Positions 1-12,669 of a DNA stretch of 64,000 nucleotides are shown one piece after another. Under the pieces are notes generated by a model. That model did no database searches, was not told the origin of the DNA, and saw only the letters and a list, made by a program, of their open reading frames with translations. The DNA is from Perognathus longimembris pacificus (taxonomy: Eukaryota; Chordata; Mammalia; Rodentia; Heteromyidae), in NCBI RefSeq assembly GCF_023159225.1, contig NC_063161.1:4528274-4592273 (forward strand), written 5' to 3'. Each line of letters begins with the position of its first letter. The first letter of the stretch is position 1. A program made the translations under genes and the position numbers.

Positions 1-1126
1 CTCCTGGGTCATTCCTGGGTCTGGTCAGTCACCACACGTCTGCCAATGACAGCTTCTAGTTTGAGGTTTGGTTTTCTTTTTGGTCTGAAATGGGACTCAA
101 ACGCAGTATCTCATTGGCTGGTGCTCTACCACCTGAGCCACACCTCCAACCCCCAATGACATCTACTTGTCAAGGTGGATACTTTTCCTCCTCAGAGCTG
201 GTGCTTGCTTGGGTGGTTTTTGTGGCATTTTGGTGAACACCAAATGAAATCTCCGTGATTATGGGACTTGGGAAGTAATTTGAGCTCCAGAAGATTAGAA
301 GCATGAGTCCTGCAGGGTCAGTTTTCAGGGGTCACTGAAGTGCAGCTACGCAATAGAAACGGTTCACCAAGCTGCAGCAAAGCTGATTGGCAAACATGCT
401 TTCCTGCTGTTCCAACTGTGGACAAGAATGCGAGTACACAGCATGTCCTCCGGTCTGAATTTGGGGAGAGAGGAGCTAGGACGAGTTAGGGCAGGGGGAA
501 GGGGGAAAGGCAAGGGGCAGCCGTCCCTCAGGGAGCAATGTGGCCAGAGGCTCTCGAGCTGAAATTTCCTGAGCAATCCATTCTAGCTCCGTTCCTCTTC
601 CACCAGCTGTCCGGAGCCACTGGTACAGAGGTACCATGACAGGCACCTACAGGGTAACCAGGTGACTTGTGTTCTCCCAGGGACTGCCAACCTGCTTGAG
701 AAAAATTTTGGTTGGCCAAATAATATCCCCATGAAGGAACTGTAATGGGATGGAGGTGGTTCACTGGGATGTTGGAGGAGGAGGAGGCATTCAACCCAGG
801 CCTTGCAGAGCATGTGGGAGTTAACTGGGAAGGGATTTCAAAGGGCAATGTGCCAACCCTTCTCAGGGAGGCTGAGGTTACCAGGCAGGTAGGGCTGCCT
901 AAGGGTTTATGTATAGCGGAGACACTAAAAGATGAGGCCCCAGCTTGGAATGTGCGCTGTGTACAGGCCAATGAAGGGAGAGTGGCAGAGAATGCCTGTA
1001 TGCCTTTCTGTTCCCGAGATAAAGCGTGCTGTTTCTCTTCAGCACATTCACTGCTATCTGAGCACCAAGTTTCGTGCACTCTGGGGCCTTGCTTATGCTT
1101 TTTTAATTTCGTTTGGTGTTATACGC

Positions 1127-1153
1127 TTGATCTTAGCCAGAAGGCTGAGAAAT
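1127..1153 (-). pseudogene. U2 snRNA-like 5' fragment
   Basis: Read on the minus strand, about 26 bases match nucleotides 7-32 of U2 snRNA (TTCTCGGCCTTTTGGCTAAG and following), with two transitions. The match stops before the branch-point-recognition GUAGUA sequence. It is too short to be a working gene and is taken as a scrap of a retroposed U2. Confidence 0.55.
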
Positions 1154-2545
1154 GGCAGTCTAATGTTCTTTAAAGCTTTGGTGCTCTTTGCATGAATGTG
1201 CATTTCTGTGCTTCCAACTCCAAAATATATAAGGTCTTATTCATCTGGTGTAATTAGGGGAAAAAAATTCAAAGCTTCTTTTTGCTCTCCGGCTCACGTT
1301 TCTCCAGCGGGAAAAAGCCTGGAAGACAAGTGTGTTAAAGAACTGGCTGTCCTCTATGGAGGAGAACTATGGAGGAGAACAGTGAGTCATTGTAGCCTTT
1401 GCTGGTATTTTCGTATCCGGTTTATTTTTAAACAGCTCTGTGCAACCAAAGGGGAATTTCTTCCTTTCCGTGGTTTCTGTTACCATGGCTCCATAATATT
1501 TCCTCAAATCTGCTTGTTCATACTTTCACACACTTCAACATCACCCATATAACTCCTTACGTGTAAAATCTCTATTCATTCTGCCCCAGAGTGTTTCTCC
1601 AGCTGTGATAGCAGTTTTCTCCAACGTGGGAAGAGCTCACTGTTGCAGCTGCCTGCAAACATTGGGAAGGAAAGGCGTGTGCGAGGGGCTTCTATTGGAG
1701 TCTGAGTGGGCAGACCTAGTCCTTCTGCATCGAGCCACTTTAGCCCCATACTCCTACCCATTGCAAAGGTGGACCCATGAAGTGTTGGCATTGTGCAGTT
1801 TGTTCCGGACATCTAATAGACATTTGACTCTTGGGATGCTAAGCATGGCTATCACTTCATTCTCTTCATCTTATTAGCCATTTACTTTTGGACTTGCCTG
1901 AGGCTTCCTCTTTGGGGAGGGCCTTTGTTTTGAGAATCCGCAACCTAAAGACAAACCATGCTAGTCCCAGAAATCTCTGCCCCCTCTCCCACAGAGGGAG
2001 ATTCTTTACTGCATTTCAGTGCTCGAGAAGTGTGTGCTTCCTGAAGAGATTGCCCAGGGTTTAAAGAGCATCCCAGAAACACATGGAGCTGGAGAGTTTG
2101 TGTGCAGTCCTGTGTGGTCTTGGCCTCCTCTGCTGTTTAGGGATAAGTAGGTTTGTCTCCAGCATGTGAAAGTCGCTTCATACTATGTTATGAACAGCCA
2201 ACTTGATACTTAGTAGCTGGAACTTGTCTTTGCTACATGTTTTAAAGTTTCATTATAAGTAGACATGCTGACTGGGTGACAGAACAATTCTTAATACTTA
2301 CAAACTTGAACTGTGGTTAGGAACAACTTGCCTCCCAGCGCATTCAGTTCCTCTGATGCAGACAAGAACTCTTTTTTGAAGAATGAATGTAGTACAAAAG
2401 TGTCCTTCTAGTGGTTTGGTTGCTGTAGATGCCAGGTGGGAAGTCTTCTCACTCAGTAGCTGTACAAGTAGGCCGTCATACAGGGACTGGGGTTTTGCCA
2501 TTTAAAAAATGGTGTGTGTGTGTGTAAGCATGCACACGTGGGCAC

Positions 2546-2768
2546 ATGCTGGTCCTGGGTCTTGAAGTAAGAGCCTGGGCACTGTCCCTGAGCTCTTTTT
2601 GCTCAAAGCTAGTGCTCTGCCATTTGAGCCACAGTTCTACTTACAGCTTTTAAAAAAAATTTTGTCAAAGTGATGTACAAAGGGGTTACAGTTTCATACG
2701 TAAGTAGTAAGTACGTTTCTTAATGAAAATTGTTACCTCCTCCCTCATTTTTCTCCCTACAGCCTGAG

Positions 2769-2819
<51 letters not shown>

Positions 2820-2937
2820 TAATTGGAGATAAGAGTGTCACAGACTTTCCTACTCAGGCTGGCTTCAAACCCTCATCCTCAGATTTCAGCCTCCGGAGTA
2901 GCTAGTGTCACAGGTGTGAGCCACCAGAACCTGGCTT
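2546..2937 (-). mobile_element. Type B SINE split by L1-like tail and GT repeat
   Basis: tRNA-like part at 2546-2645 and 7SL-like part at 2820-2937. Between them sit an L1-like 3' end (2646-2770) and a GT repeat (2771-2818). Confidence 0.75.
2771..2818. repeat. (GT)n microsatellite
   Basis: About 24 uninterrupted GT units. Confidence 0.98.
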
Positions 2938-2948
2938 GATTGCTGCTT

Positions 2949-2986
2949 CTCCTCCTCCTCCTCCTCCTCCTCCTCCTCTTCCTCCT
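2949..2986. repeat. (CCT)n then T-run
   Basis: About ten CCT triplets, then a T-run of about 20. Confidence 0.95.
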
Positions 2987-3127
2987 TTTTTTTTTTTTTT
3001 TTTTTAAGGTCCAAGACTGGGACCTGATGCTTTTGCTTGTTGGCACTCTACCAACTGAGCCACACCTCCAACCTCTTGACTGACTCTTTAAAGAGGATCA
3101 GAAAGTAAGCTTTGCTCTCAGCTTAAG

Positions 3128-3574
3128 AAACAGTTGTGGGCTAGGAATAAGGCCTAGAGGCAAGAGCGCTTGCCTCGTATATATGAAGCCCTGGGATTGA
3201 TTCCTCAGCACCACATATATAGAAAAGGCCAGAAGAGGTGCTGTGGCTCAAGTGGTAGAGTGCTAGCCTTGAGCAAAAAGAAGCCAGGGACAGTGCTCAG
3301 GCCCTGAGTCCAAGCGCCAGGACTGGCCAAAAAGAAAAAAGACTTGATGCAAGAAATCAGGGCTGGGAATATGGCCTACTGGCAAGTGTGCTTGCCTCTT
3401 ATACATGAAACTCTGGGTTCAATTCTCCAGCACCACATATACAGAAAACGGCCAGAAGTGGCGCTGTGGCTCAAGTGGCAGAGTGCTAGCCTTGAGCAAA
3501 AAGAAGCCAGGGACAGTGCTCAGGCCCTGAGTTCAAGCCCAGGACTGGCAAAAACAAAAACAAAACAGTTGTGG
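3128..3574 (+). mobile_element. Two type A SINEs inside one target duplication
   Basis: Copies lie at 3140-3341 and 3361-3562 in the same orientation, with a 20-bp spacer. The 12-mer AAACAGTTGTGG occurs immediately before the first (3128-3139) and after the second (3563-3574). Each copy has an ID-like head, a second tRNA-like monomer and an A-rich tail. Confidence 0.85.
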
Positions 3575-4275
3575 TTAATAATTGGAGTTACTAGTCTTTC
3601 ATGTGCAATTCAAGAGATGTCAGTATATAGCTTTTGTGAATGGAATTAAGGGCAGTTTATTATTGTAAAGATCTTACTTGGTATGCTTTTCTAAGGCTAA
3701 CATTTCTCTCTGCCACCATTTTAGGAGGCAAGCAGTCTACCACTAGGCTATATTCCCAGCCCTGCCACCACTGTAGCTGAAAAGATCTCATCAATATCTG
3801 TATCCATGTAAACAAAAGTTAGGCAGGACCTAATATGTAGCACCCATGGGATTGGATTCCCTTTTTCCAAGGGAAGGCAGACGGTACACAAATACTCAGA
3901 TAGTGATGTGTGCTTTGAAGTATAAAAAATGTTAAAAGAGCAAGTAGCAGGCAGGGCTGATAGTGGTAGGAGGTGATGCAGAACTAAAGAGGGTGGAAGG
4001 CGTGCAGGGCTTTTTTGAGGAATGGCCCCGCTGGTGTGAGTGAGCTGACCATGCACTTATCTGGGGGGAAGAATGTCAGAAACTAAGGGGAACAATATAT
4101 GCAAAGGCTCCAAGGCAGATGAAGCTTAATACATTCACGAAACTGCAAGTGGATCATTGTGCCGTAGCAAAGCTGGCACAAGAGAGGAGGGAACATGGAG
4201 GGAACAGGTGGGAATGGCCAGCTAGGGCCAGGGATGCCCTTGCATCAAAGGGAAGTAATAGGGATTTAACCCAGA

Positions 4276-4409
4276 TGCAAGGAAGAAGGGAGGGAAGGGG
4301 GAGGGGAGGGAGAAGGGAGGATAGAAGAAAGAAGAAGGGAAAAAAGAAGGAAAGAAGGAAGGAAGGAAAGGATGGAGGGAGAGGGGGAGAGGGGGGAGAA
4401 AGGGAAGTA
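4276..4409 (+). repeat. Purine-only GA tract
   Basis: About 130 bases almost entirely A and G on the plus strand, with GGAA and GGGA runs. Confidence 0.95.
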
Positions 4410-5404
4410 ATAATATGATTTGAATATTGCAAAGGTTACCCCCAGAAGAATAGAAGTTGGAAGTGAGTGTATCTTCTTCTGTTTTACTTAACATTGAGAT
4501 TCTTTGAGGAAACATTATTCACTTAGCTTTGAAAATGTAGTGGTTAACACCACTTGTCTGTGTTGGGAATTGGGGCATCTTTGTTAAAGTTGTATAAGTT
4601 AACAAGAGTAACAGCGTGGCCCTGCATTTAGAACACATGAGTGCGCTGTAAAGTAGTTCTCAGCCGCGCCCGCAGCCGGAAGACCACAAAGCATGAGAAA
4701 GTCATCAAGTTGATGCCCCTCGGGGATTTCTGTGTGGAACGCTACAGTTCCTCCTTCCCTCTTTACTGCCCCTGTTTCAGGGTAGGTAGCTGGTAAGCCC
4801 CTGAGTCCTGGGGAGTCCCCTCCCCTCTGCGGCCATGCCCTTTCCTGCCACTCCCTCCCCGTACGGATGGTAAGGCTTCTGGTGTGTGGGACTCGGTCTC
4901 CCTGTTCCGGCTCCTCGGGATCGGCTTAGGACGGCCACATCCTGTGCCCCGGGTGAGGAGCGACCACTTCCACCACAGCGCGTCCTCAACCATCCTCAGG
5001 GTTCCTTCTGTTTTCTGGAGAGGGAAATAGGCTCAGAGAGGCCAACGCCCCCACCTCCGGCTGCCTGGCTGGTGTGTGGCAGGACCAGCGGGAACCGTTT
5101 TCTCCTCCCTCTCTTGCAGCTCGTTGCCCACTCGTTCCAGATGCTGTGCCAGCCTGGCATGGCTGTGAGCGTGGCAGGCGTGGCTTCCCCAAGCTGCCCG
5201 CGCAGGAGGTTTCCCAACAAGGACGCCTGGCAGGCATTCCAGGAGTGTGGAGGGAGCGGATGAACACATGCGGGCCTGGTGGCCTCCATGGGGGAACCAG
5301 CAACCAGGGCTGCCAGCGCGTGGCAGGCCAGCGAGCACCCTGCCTCCGTCAGCACCCTACCTCTCCCCTGGCTAGTTATGCCCGTCACTGTGTCTCTCCC
5401 AGGG

Positions 5405-5545
5405 GGTGTAGCAAGGCCTGGGTTCGAATCCCAGCTTTATCGCTTACTTGGCTGTGTGACCTGGGCAAGGCACACTATGACCAGAGTAGCTGCCACATGG
5501 GGCAGCTAAATAAATAGCTCCTGATAGGTGCTTAGTAACTATTGA
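5405..5545 (+). repeat. MIR (ancient tRNA SINE)
   Basis: CTGGGTTCGAATCCCAGCTT followed by the MIR core TGGCTGTGTGACCTGGGCAA. Confidence 0.85.
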
Positions 5546-6636
5546 CTTAGTAACTATTTCTGCTCTCTGGCAAGGGCAAGAACAGCCTCCTGCTCCAGCT
5601 CTGAGAACATTCTTGAATCCCTGCCACTCAGCATGGTGAATTCTTAGTACCTGTTGGGCAGAGGAAGGAATGGTGTCTTTGAGCTGGAACCTGCCCAGAG
5701 GAGGGCCCAGCCACAACAACGTTCAGTTGGTAACTCGTGGGCAGCAGGACGGCAGCCTTAGGCGGCCATCCGAGCCAAACTGGAACTGTAGTCAGCTTTC
5801 TGCACCACTGTCTTGTGGCCTTTTTTTCCCAGCTGCCCTAGGGGTGGACGTGTTCCGTGTTTTATACTCATCTTTTCCTAAAATATTCTCAAACTCACCT
5901 TGTAAAGCACCTGGCAACTCAACTTGCGTGCTGTGTCCAGGTGGTGATTTTCTTTACGGACTCCCAAACACAGGAACACTTCTTTGCCAAGTTACACTGG
6001 GTAGCCTTCTGTCCGTGCCTCTCCAGGTGTATCCAGGTGTATTCCCATCCTTCTGTGAGTGTCTAACCTGCCTCTTAAATGCAGATCTGGGATGTCAGCG
6101 GGGACACTTGCTCTTTCGCCCATCTCTAAGAGGTTGCCAGCTGTCTTTCACGTGCTTGAACCAGAGAGCCCCAGTGAAGGACGCGAGTGGAAACCTGGAC
6201 GGCTGTGGCCTTCCCCAGCCCTGGGTCTGAGTGGGGATGATGTAAGCCTCTCCTGTCTGACGGTGGGGACCTGGCACTGTAAAGCGGGGGACCACAATGT
6301 GAAAATCGCAGGAAGGTGTTGGGGACACAGGGAGAAATGCTGTTATGCAACAGAGAAGCCCAGAACGCAGGGTGGTTTGTTGGCTGTGATTCGAGTGAAG
6401 TCAGGCCATAGATCCCAGGAGAAGAAAGGGCTGAGTAATGAGAATGGAGGGCCGTGGCATACCGCCCCGTGGTGAGGTGCCCGCGCTGGCTTGGACAGCT
6501 CCATGGGAGCTGAATACACATTTGGACTTCAAACTGTTGTGGGCCCAGCTTTGGGTCAGGCTTCACAACAGACATCTGACTGGAGGGGGGGGGGGAGGGG
6601 AACTGTCTCTAAGTGACAGAAAAAAAATCCTTTGTC

Positions 6637-6888
6637 CAGGGCGCCAGTGGCTCACGCCTGTAGTCCTACCTACTCAGGAGGCTGATATCTGATGATGTCT
6701 TTTGAAGTCAGCTCAGGCAGAAAAGTCCATGAGACTTACTTCCAGTTAATGTCCATACCCTCCCCCCAAAAGCCAGAAGTAGAGGTAAGCTCAAGTGGTA
6801 CAGCACCAGCCTTGAGCGAGAAAGCTAAGGGAAAGCGTCCAGGCCCTGAATTCAAACCTCAGTGTGCTACCCCCCAAAAAAAGGTTCT
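6637..6888 (+). mobile_element. Type B SINE
   Basis: Forward composite: B1-like head (GTGGCTCACGCCTGTAGTCC), then a tRNA-like tail. Confidence 0.8.
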
Positions 6889-7082
6889 TTCCTTAACCAT
6901 CTCCTGGATAATGGTTTTTCTGAAGAAAGAGGAAGGCTATTCTACTGTCTTAAGTAAAATAAAACAACAGGTGTTTTCTCCCCTGTTCTTTTTCTCTGTT
7001 TTTTAAATGGGGCACTTAAGTATCTAAAATTCATTTGTTTCCAAGGAAATAGTTCCAGGCCCTAGTGGACTTCCTGAACACT

Positions 7083-7102
7083 CCCCCCCCCCCCCCCGCA
7101 AA

Positions 7103-7135
<33 letters not shown>

Positions 7136-7160
7136 TGCACGCACGCACACATGCACGCAC
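7083..7160. repeat. C-run plus (CA)n/CG repeat
   Basis: A C-run of about 15, then CA and CACG/CATG units. Confidence 0.95.
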
Positions 7161-9059
7161 GCCTCTCAGCAGTTTGTCTGTAGTTTGCTGGGAACAGTTT
7201 ATACCCCAAGGTAGTTTGGAATCCTTTGCCAGCCCAACTTGGTTTTTGGGTGCTGATTTTCAAGTGATGGTTTCCAGGGCAACCACAAACCAAAAGATAC
7301 TGACTGTTCTTCAATGTCTGAAGAAAGACTAGAAAGTAGACTCCACTCTAACTGCCTGGGAGGGGCTGGGCCTGGCTGGGCCCAGGCCCTAGTGCCCCTT
7401 GTTCCCCTCCCCTTGGAGGGCAGCCTTTGAAACCCAGCCTCTTGCAATGCACATGCTATTTCCCATTGTTGAATTAAGTGCACTACACAATGTTCCAGAG
7501 AGATAAGTCACTTTATTTGCTGATCTCTTATCTCTTCCTTTGAGGAATGTTCACTTTTCCTGATGAAATCATTGGAAACAAAATAGGTTGTGCCAGATAC
7601 TTGAGTTATTAAAACAAATGTTCCTGCTTTGCCTATGGTGCAGAGTGTACATTAGCTCAGACCTTGCCTCCTGAGTACCCAGTGTGAAGGGTCTTGTGGT
7701 TAGAGAGGCAGAGGAGACTGTGCGGCTGTGTGGCTGTGTCCTTGCTTTATGCAGCTGTACACACCTCTTTGACCCAGAGAATAGCTGCTTCGGCTTTTTC
7801 TTTGGGGAATGGATTAGAGAGAGGGAGTGGGAGCTAGAGGTACTTACGTAATGTGTATCTTCTATTTCCTTGATAGCTGTTATCAGGCTTGAAAGGGGAA
7901 GAAGGACGTTGTGCCAGCATTCAGCCAGGGTTAAGGGATCCCTTGGCCACCTCTGTTAACCTCTGTGGCTCTGCACATTAGTTAAGGAATTGTTTTGAGT
8001 TTGGTGTTGACGTTCATCTATGGCAGAAGTCCCCAGAATCAGAGACCTGGATATGCTAGCCCTACCTGTCCTCTGCCTTTTAGAACACAGTGTGTTTGCA
8101 GCAAGCATCTTTGGAGAGCTCACTGGGTGCCAACCTGGACAATGTGTTCTCAAGAGAATGAGAGGAAAAGGGACAATGGTTTGTACATCTTACACTTAGG
8201 ATTCTCTTGCTCTTAAGTTGCAAATTTGCTGTATATATACCTTTGGGGGGACAAATAGGTCCATTCTGTGCCATGCTTGTGTAACCGGAATGTTAAAGCC
8301 GGTGGCAGGAGCTGGCCTGCGGACTTCCTGTTGGTCCAGGTCTGATTGAAGAGCCTTGGTTAGACAGGAGGAGCGCATGGGTGCATGGGTGTTGGTTCAG
8401 GCGGGGAGCTGGGTTCCCTTCTACAGGGTGTCTGTTTGCACTGGCAGCCTCCCACTACATGCGGGGATGACCAGGAAGCAAGCCCCGCTGCAGGTGAGCG
8501 CTCCTGAGGGGCATGTGTGCCGATGGTTCCGAGTGTAGCCTCTGGAGTAGCCGTGATGTCTGACCCCCATCCCCCTTCTTCCCCAAGCACTGCACCTCTC
8601 ATCCCTAGCTCAGTGCCCCTAACAGGCAGGGCATCTCCACCACCCATGCTTTCTCTCTGCCAACCATGTCTGCTCGTCTCCCGCACGCCCTGCAGTCTGC
8701 GCTCTGCTGCTGCCTGGTGTCTGCATTGCCCCCTTCATCTATTCAGTGGACACTCGAGAGGGAGAGAGGACGACTTAAGGTCTCTCTTGGAGGAAATATG
8801 TGAGAAATATCTTTTCCTGTCTTGGCTCTTTCTGTTATCCAGATAATTCATTACTTTCTCTCCCATCAAAGGTGCCTTTGAAAGTTGGTGTGTAGAGTTC
8901 AGTGTCATTCCTTCTTCTCTTTTCTTTTCTGTACTGGAGGTTGAACCTAGGAGCTCAGACATGCAGAGAACCAGCTTTACTACCCAGCCACACCCTCAGA
9001 CACCATCAGGAGACGATAGGCCTATGATATCCTGCCCCACAGAGGGACATTTTCAGAGG

Positions 9060-9385
9060 TTAGAAACAGAGTAAAACACTGAAGACAAAAAAGAAGGTGG
9101 AAGGAAGGAAATAATAACAAGAAGAAATCAAGAAAATAGAAAACATATATCCATTAGATCGCTAGAATGAATGAGGGCTAGAAGCTGATTCTTTGAAAAA
9201 ATAAAATTGGATGAGATTGATGAAGAGAAGAGGCACAATGTGGACATCAGCACAGATCCTTCATCCACCATGAGAAGAGAATGGGAACATTTTATGCAAT
9301 GCATTTGGAAGAAATGAATTCCCCAGAAAAATAAAACTTTCCCAAGTCATCACTCAAACATGATATATGAATAGTCTTCACTTGT
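9060..9385 (+). mobile_element. L1 ORF2 remnant
   Basis: AAGCTGATTCTTTGAAAAAA and following resemble the ORF2 stretch between endonuclease and reverse transcriptase. Full of stops. Confidence 0.55.
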
Positions 9386-10699
9386 AAAGAATTAGCCAGA
9401 AGTGGCATCGTGTGTATAACCCTAGCACTCTGGTATCTGAAGCAGGGAGATCACAAGTTCAAGACCATCCTGGGCTGGAGGAGGAACAGTTAAACACGAT
9501 CAGAACTCCTAGTGGAATGTAGTGTAGGAACATAGTTATAAGGGCCTTGCGCTTGCTAGGCAGGTACTATATTACCTAACCCATACTTTAGTTCCTCTCC
9601 ACCCCGCCCATCCTTTTTTAAAATTGTGGTTATTTTTCCGGCAGGTTCTGACCATCATCTTCCTCCCTCTGGGTCTAGATAGCTAGAATCAGGGTCAGAG
9701 CTGTGGCTCAGAATTAGAGTGCCTGCTTGGCAAACACAGGGTTCCGAGTTCAAACCACAGCGTTGCCACACACAAAAACTCAGACCGCTGGAATTAGGTG
9801 TGCCTCGCTGTACCTGGCTTATTGATTGGGATGGCCTCTAACTGAAATCTTGATTTCTGCTTAAAAGCAAACTAGGACTGCAAGCATGAGCCTCTGTGCC
9901 CAGCTAGTAAGAGGAAACTTGCTTAAAAAACGTTCAGCATTTTTAGGGGGAATAAAGGTGAACAAAAGGAAAGATTTCCTAAGCAAGATGCACAAAGCCA
10001 ACTGCAATAGCGAATATCAGGTATCAGGACCATATTAAAATCTGTAGGAGATGACACTTGACTGAGAAGAGAAGGCAGGCGCAGTGTAACCCGTGTGGTT
10101 CACACCAGACATGGTTGTGGGAGGCACAGGGACTGCCCCGCCCATCCGGAAGGCCAAGGTCAGCAGGCCGCGCACGGGACTGCCATGGCAGAAGCTCACA
10201 CGGGCCCGCGGCACTGAGGCGGGCCTTTAATTTTCACCCTAATGTCCTTGAAGATTGGAGCTCAGCACAGGCAGTTATGGTCAGTAATGAAGACTATGGA
10301 AGCCGCCAGCCTTTATTCACCTCTTGTCTCCTCCACTTGGACAAACTCCCTGCTCTTTCTGTGCCTCAGCTCCCCTGGTCTAACAAGGCACATGATGAAT
10401 GTTTCTACCTCACATGGTTGCAGAATGCTGAAGACATTTGCAGAAGTACTGGGGTCTCCGTGGGCAGCAGGTGGGGACCAGCCCCCGCATCACGGGGTTC
10501 AGGTGGTTTGGTGGCAAAGTCCCAGCAAGGATAAGCTCTTGTCTCAGTATTTCTCACTACCTTTGGGTATCTGGCTAAATGAGGACAGTAGGAGTAGAGG
10601 CTAACACTTTGGGGATATCAATTATATATATGCCATATATGCCAAGTGACTCTTAACATGACTGCTAGTCATGTAGCCTTCATTCTGATCAACTGGGAT

Positions 10700-10911
10700 G
10701 CTTTTTTTTTTTTTTTCTGCCAGTCCTGGGGCTTGAACTCAGGGCCTGCGCACTGTCTCTGGCTTCTTTTTTCTCAAGGCTAGCACTCTACCACTTGAGC
10801 CACAGCGCCACTTCCAGCTTTTTCTTTTTTTATGTGGTGCAGAGGAATGGAACCCAGGGCTTCATGCATGCTAGGCGAGCACTGTTCTGCTAAGTCACCT
10901 TCCCAGCCCCT
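10700..10911 (-). mobile_element. Type A SINE
   Basis: Full-length reverse copy with its poly(A) as a T-run at the left end. Moderately diverged. Confidence 0.85.
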
Positions 10912-11959
10912 GGGAGGGTAACTCTTGGGAGAGTTGCTGAGGTGTCCTGTGCATCAGAGACAGTTGAAGTCAGAGGAGTGCCTGGGAAATCCTTGAGAGG
11001 TACAGGGGGACTCAGGAATAGACCCCAGAGAGCAGGTGGGGAGAAGGTTGGGTGTATGTGCAAAAACAATGCAGGGAGGTTGGTGCAGGGAGCTTTGCAT
11101 CCCATGGCAGTGCTTGGGAGCTGGACAGAAGGAAAGGGAGCCAGCATGGCACCTCACCCCAGCGCTGCCACCTTGTGGCTCCTTGTTGGGCAGCTCTGGT
11201 ATGTCTTAGTTTTGTTTCCTTTCCTCTCAGTGACTAGGCTCTTGCCCTCATCGCTGGCCACTGTGCTGAACCTCCTTGGCAATTGGCACTTAATAAATCA
11301 TGGGCAAACTAATCTTCACCTGGTGTCTGAACCATGGCTGTGGAGCCTAAAGGCCTCTGGCGGAGCATGGCAAGCATCAAGCCGCGCCCTGGCCCAGGGC
11401 AGGCCCACCTGCCCACAGCTGCTCCAGGGCCCTGCCAGGAAGCCCCGTGGTGGCCTGATTGGGCCTCTTTGAGAGTAGCCTGAACCAAAAGGCCAGGCGG
11501 GTATTCCGGTGGGGCTTAAAGCAGAGACCGCTGCTCTGGGCAGGAGACTTTCCACTGTTGTAGACACGGGTAGGTGGACAGGGCTGTGGCTCACAACCTG
11601 GGCCAGGTGGCCTTTGGGCATCTCGTGTTTTCAGTGGTGAGTGTGCTGCCCTGTACTCAGCCCCAGTCACGTGTGTCCACTCTAGGGTTCTCTTGGCAGT
11701 GAGAGCCTGTTGTAGGGAGGGTGTGTCCCTAACTACGCACTCTGCCCTTTGGCCTGAGTGGTATGCGGCTTTAAGTACCAGGTCCAGTCTGTTTCAGATG
11801 ATGGCCCCACAGTGGTGTTGGCTACCAAAGTCCTGCAGTTCACAAGGCTAAACCCTGTAGTCAGCAGTTAGTGTTTAGCTGCCAGGATGCTGATTTATCT
11901 ACATTTGAAATCATTTTTGGAAAATACCTTGGTGTAATAGAGAGAAAATTGCCTTAGCA

Positions 11960-12215
11960 AATAGGCTGAGCTGGTGTCCAGTGCCAGCCTCCACCGTTCA
12001 TTATTCAGGCAGATGATTTAACCTTTCCAAGCATGTTTTCTCAGCTGTAAAATGGAGAGAAAAGTAACAGTAATAATAATCGCTGTATAATGATAATGGC
12101 AGTAATGATTACATATTTATCTACTGAGTGTTTTGCACTTACAATGGAGCAGTCTTTGTTCTGAGCCTTTATGTAGATTAGACGCACTGTAGTTCTGTGA
12201 TGCAGATTCCATTAT
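11960..12215 (+). repeat. MIR
   Basis: MIR core and 3' part: CAGCTGTAAAATGGAGAG, then AATAATAATCG and TACTGAGTGTTTTGCACTTA. Confidence 0.75.
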
Positions 12216-12427
12216 TCCTACAGAGAACAGCAGGACTCTTGGCTCAGGCTCAAACTCTTATACCTTGTAGGTGCTCTGGGGGTCTGGCTGCTCTATCCCC
12301 CTTCCTCCCATTGCTGAGCTGTGGAAATCTTGGGAATACAGAAAATCTTGGGAATACAGAGGGAATAGGTAGAGGAGCATGGGGCTGGTGTCTGCTTACG
12401 ATTATAATGGGGGCCTTCGCTGAACTT

Positions 12428-12429
<2 letters not shown>

Positions 12430-12482
<53 letters not shown>
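12430..12482. repeat. (CT)n microsatellite
   Basis: About 26 CT units. Confidence 0.97.
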
Positions 12483-12669
12483 TGCCAGTCCTGGGCCTTG
12501 AACTCAGGGCCTGAGCACTGTCCCTGGCTTCTTTTTGCTTAAGGCTAGCACTCTACTACTTGAGCCACAGTGCCACTTCTGGCCATTTTCTGTATATGCG
12601 GTGTTGGGGACCCAGGGCTTCATGTATTCGAGGTGAGCACTCTTGCCACTAGGCCATACCCCTGGCCCT
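12480..12669 (-). mobile_element. Type A SINE next to CT repeat
   Basis: Reverse copy. The tail position is taken by the CT microsatellite at 12430-12482. Confidence 0.85.

Noticed and set aside
3138..3566. tRNA genes or CRISPR-like repeats
   Set aside because: A/B-box-like motifs such as GGTTCGATTCC belong to tRNA-derived SINEs. Copies have A-tails and target duplications, and no array of spaced identical repeats exists.
4655..4740. Processed pseudogene fragment
   Set aside because: A short Lys/Arg-rich frame looked coding-like, but I could not match it to any protein.
11164..11182. CTCF site at GCCACCTTGTGGC
   Set aside because: Differs from the consensus core at two positions.
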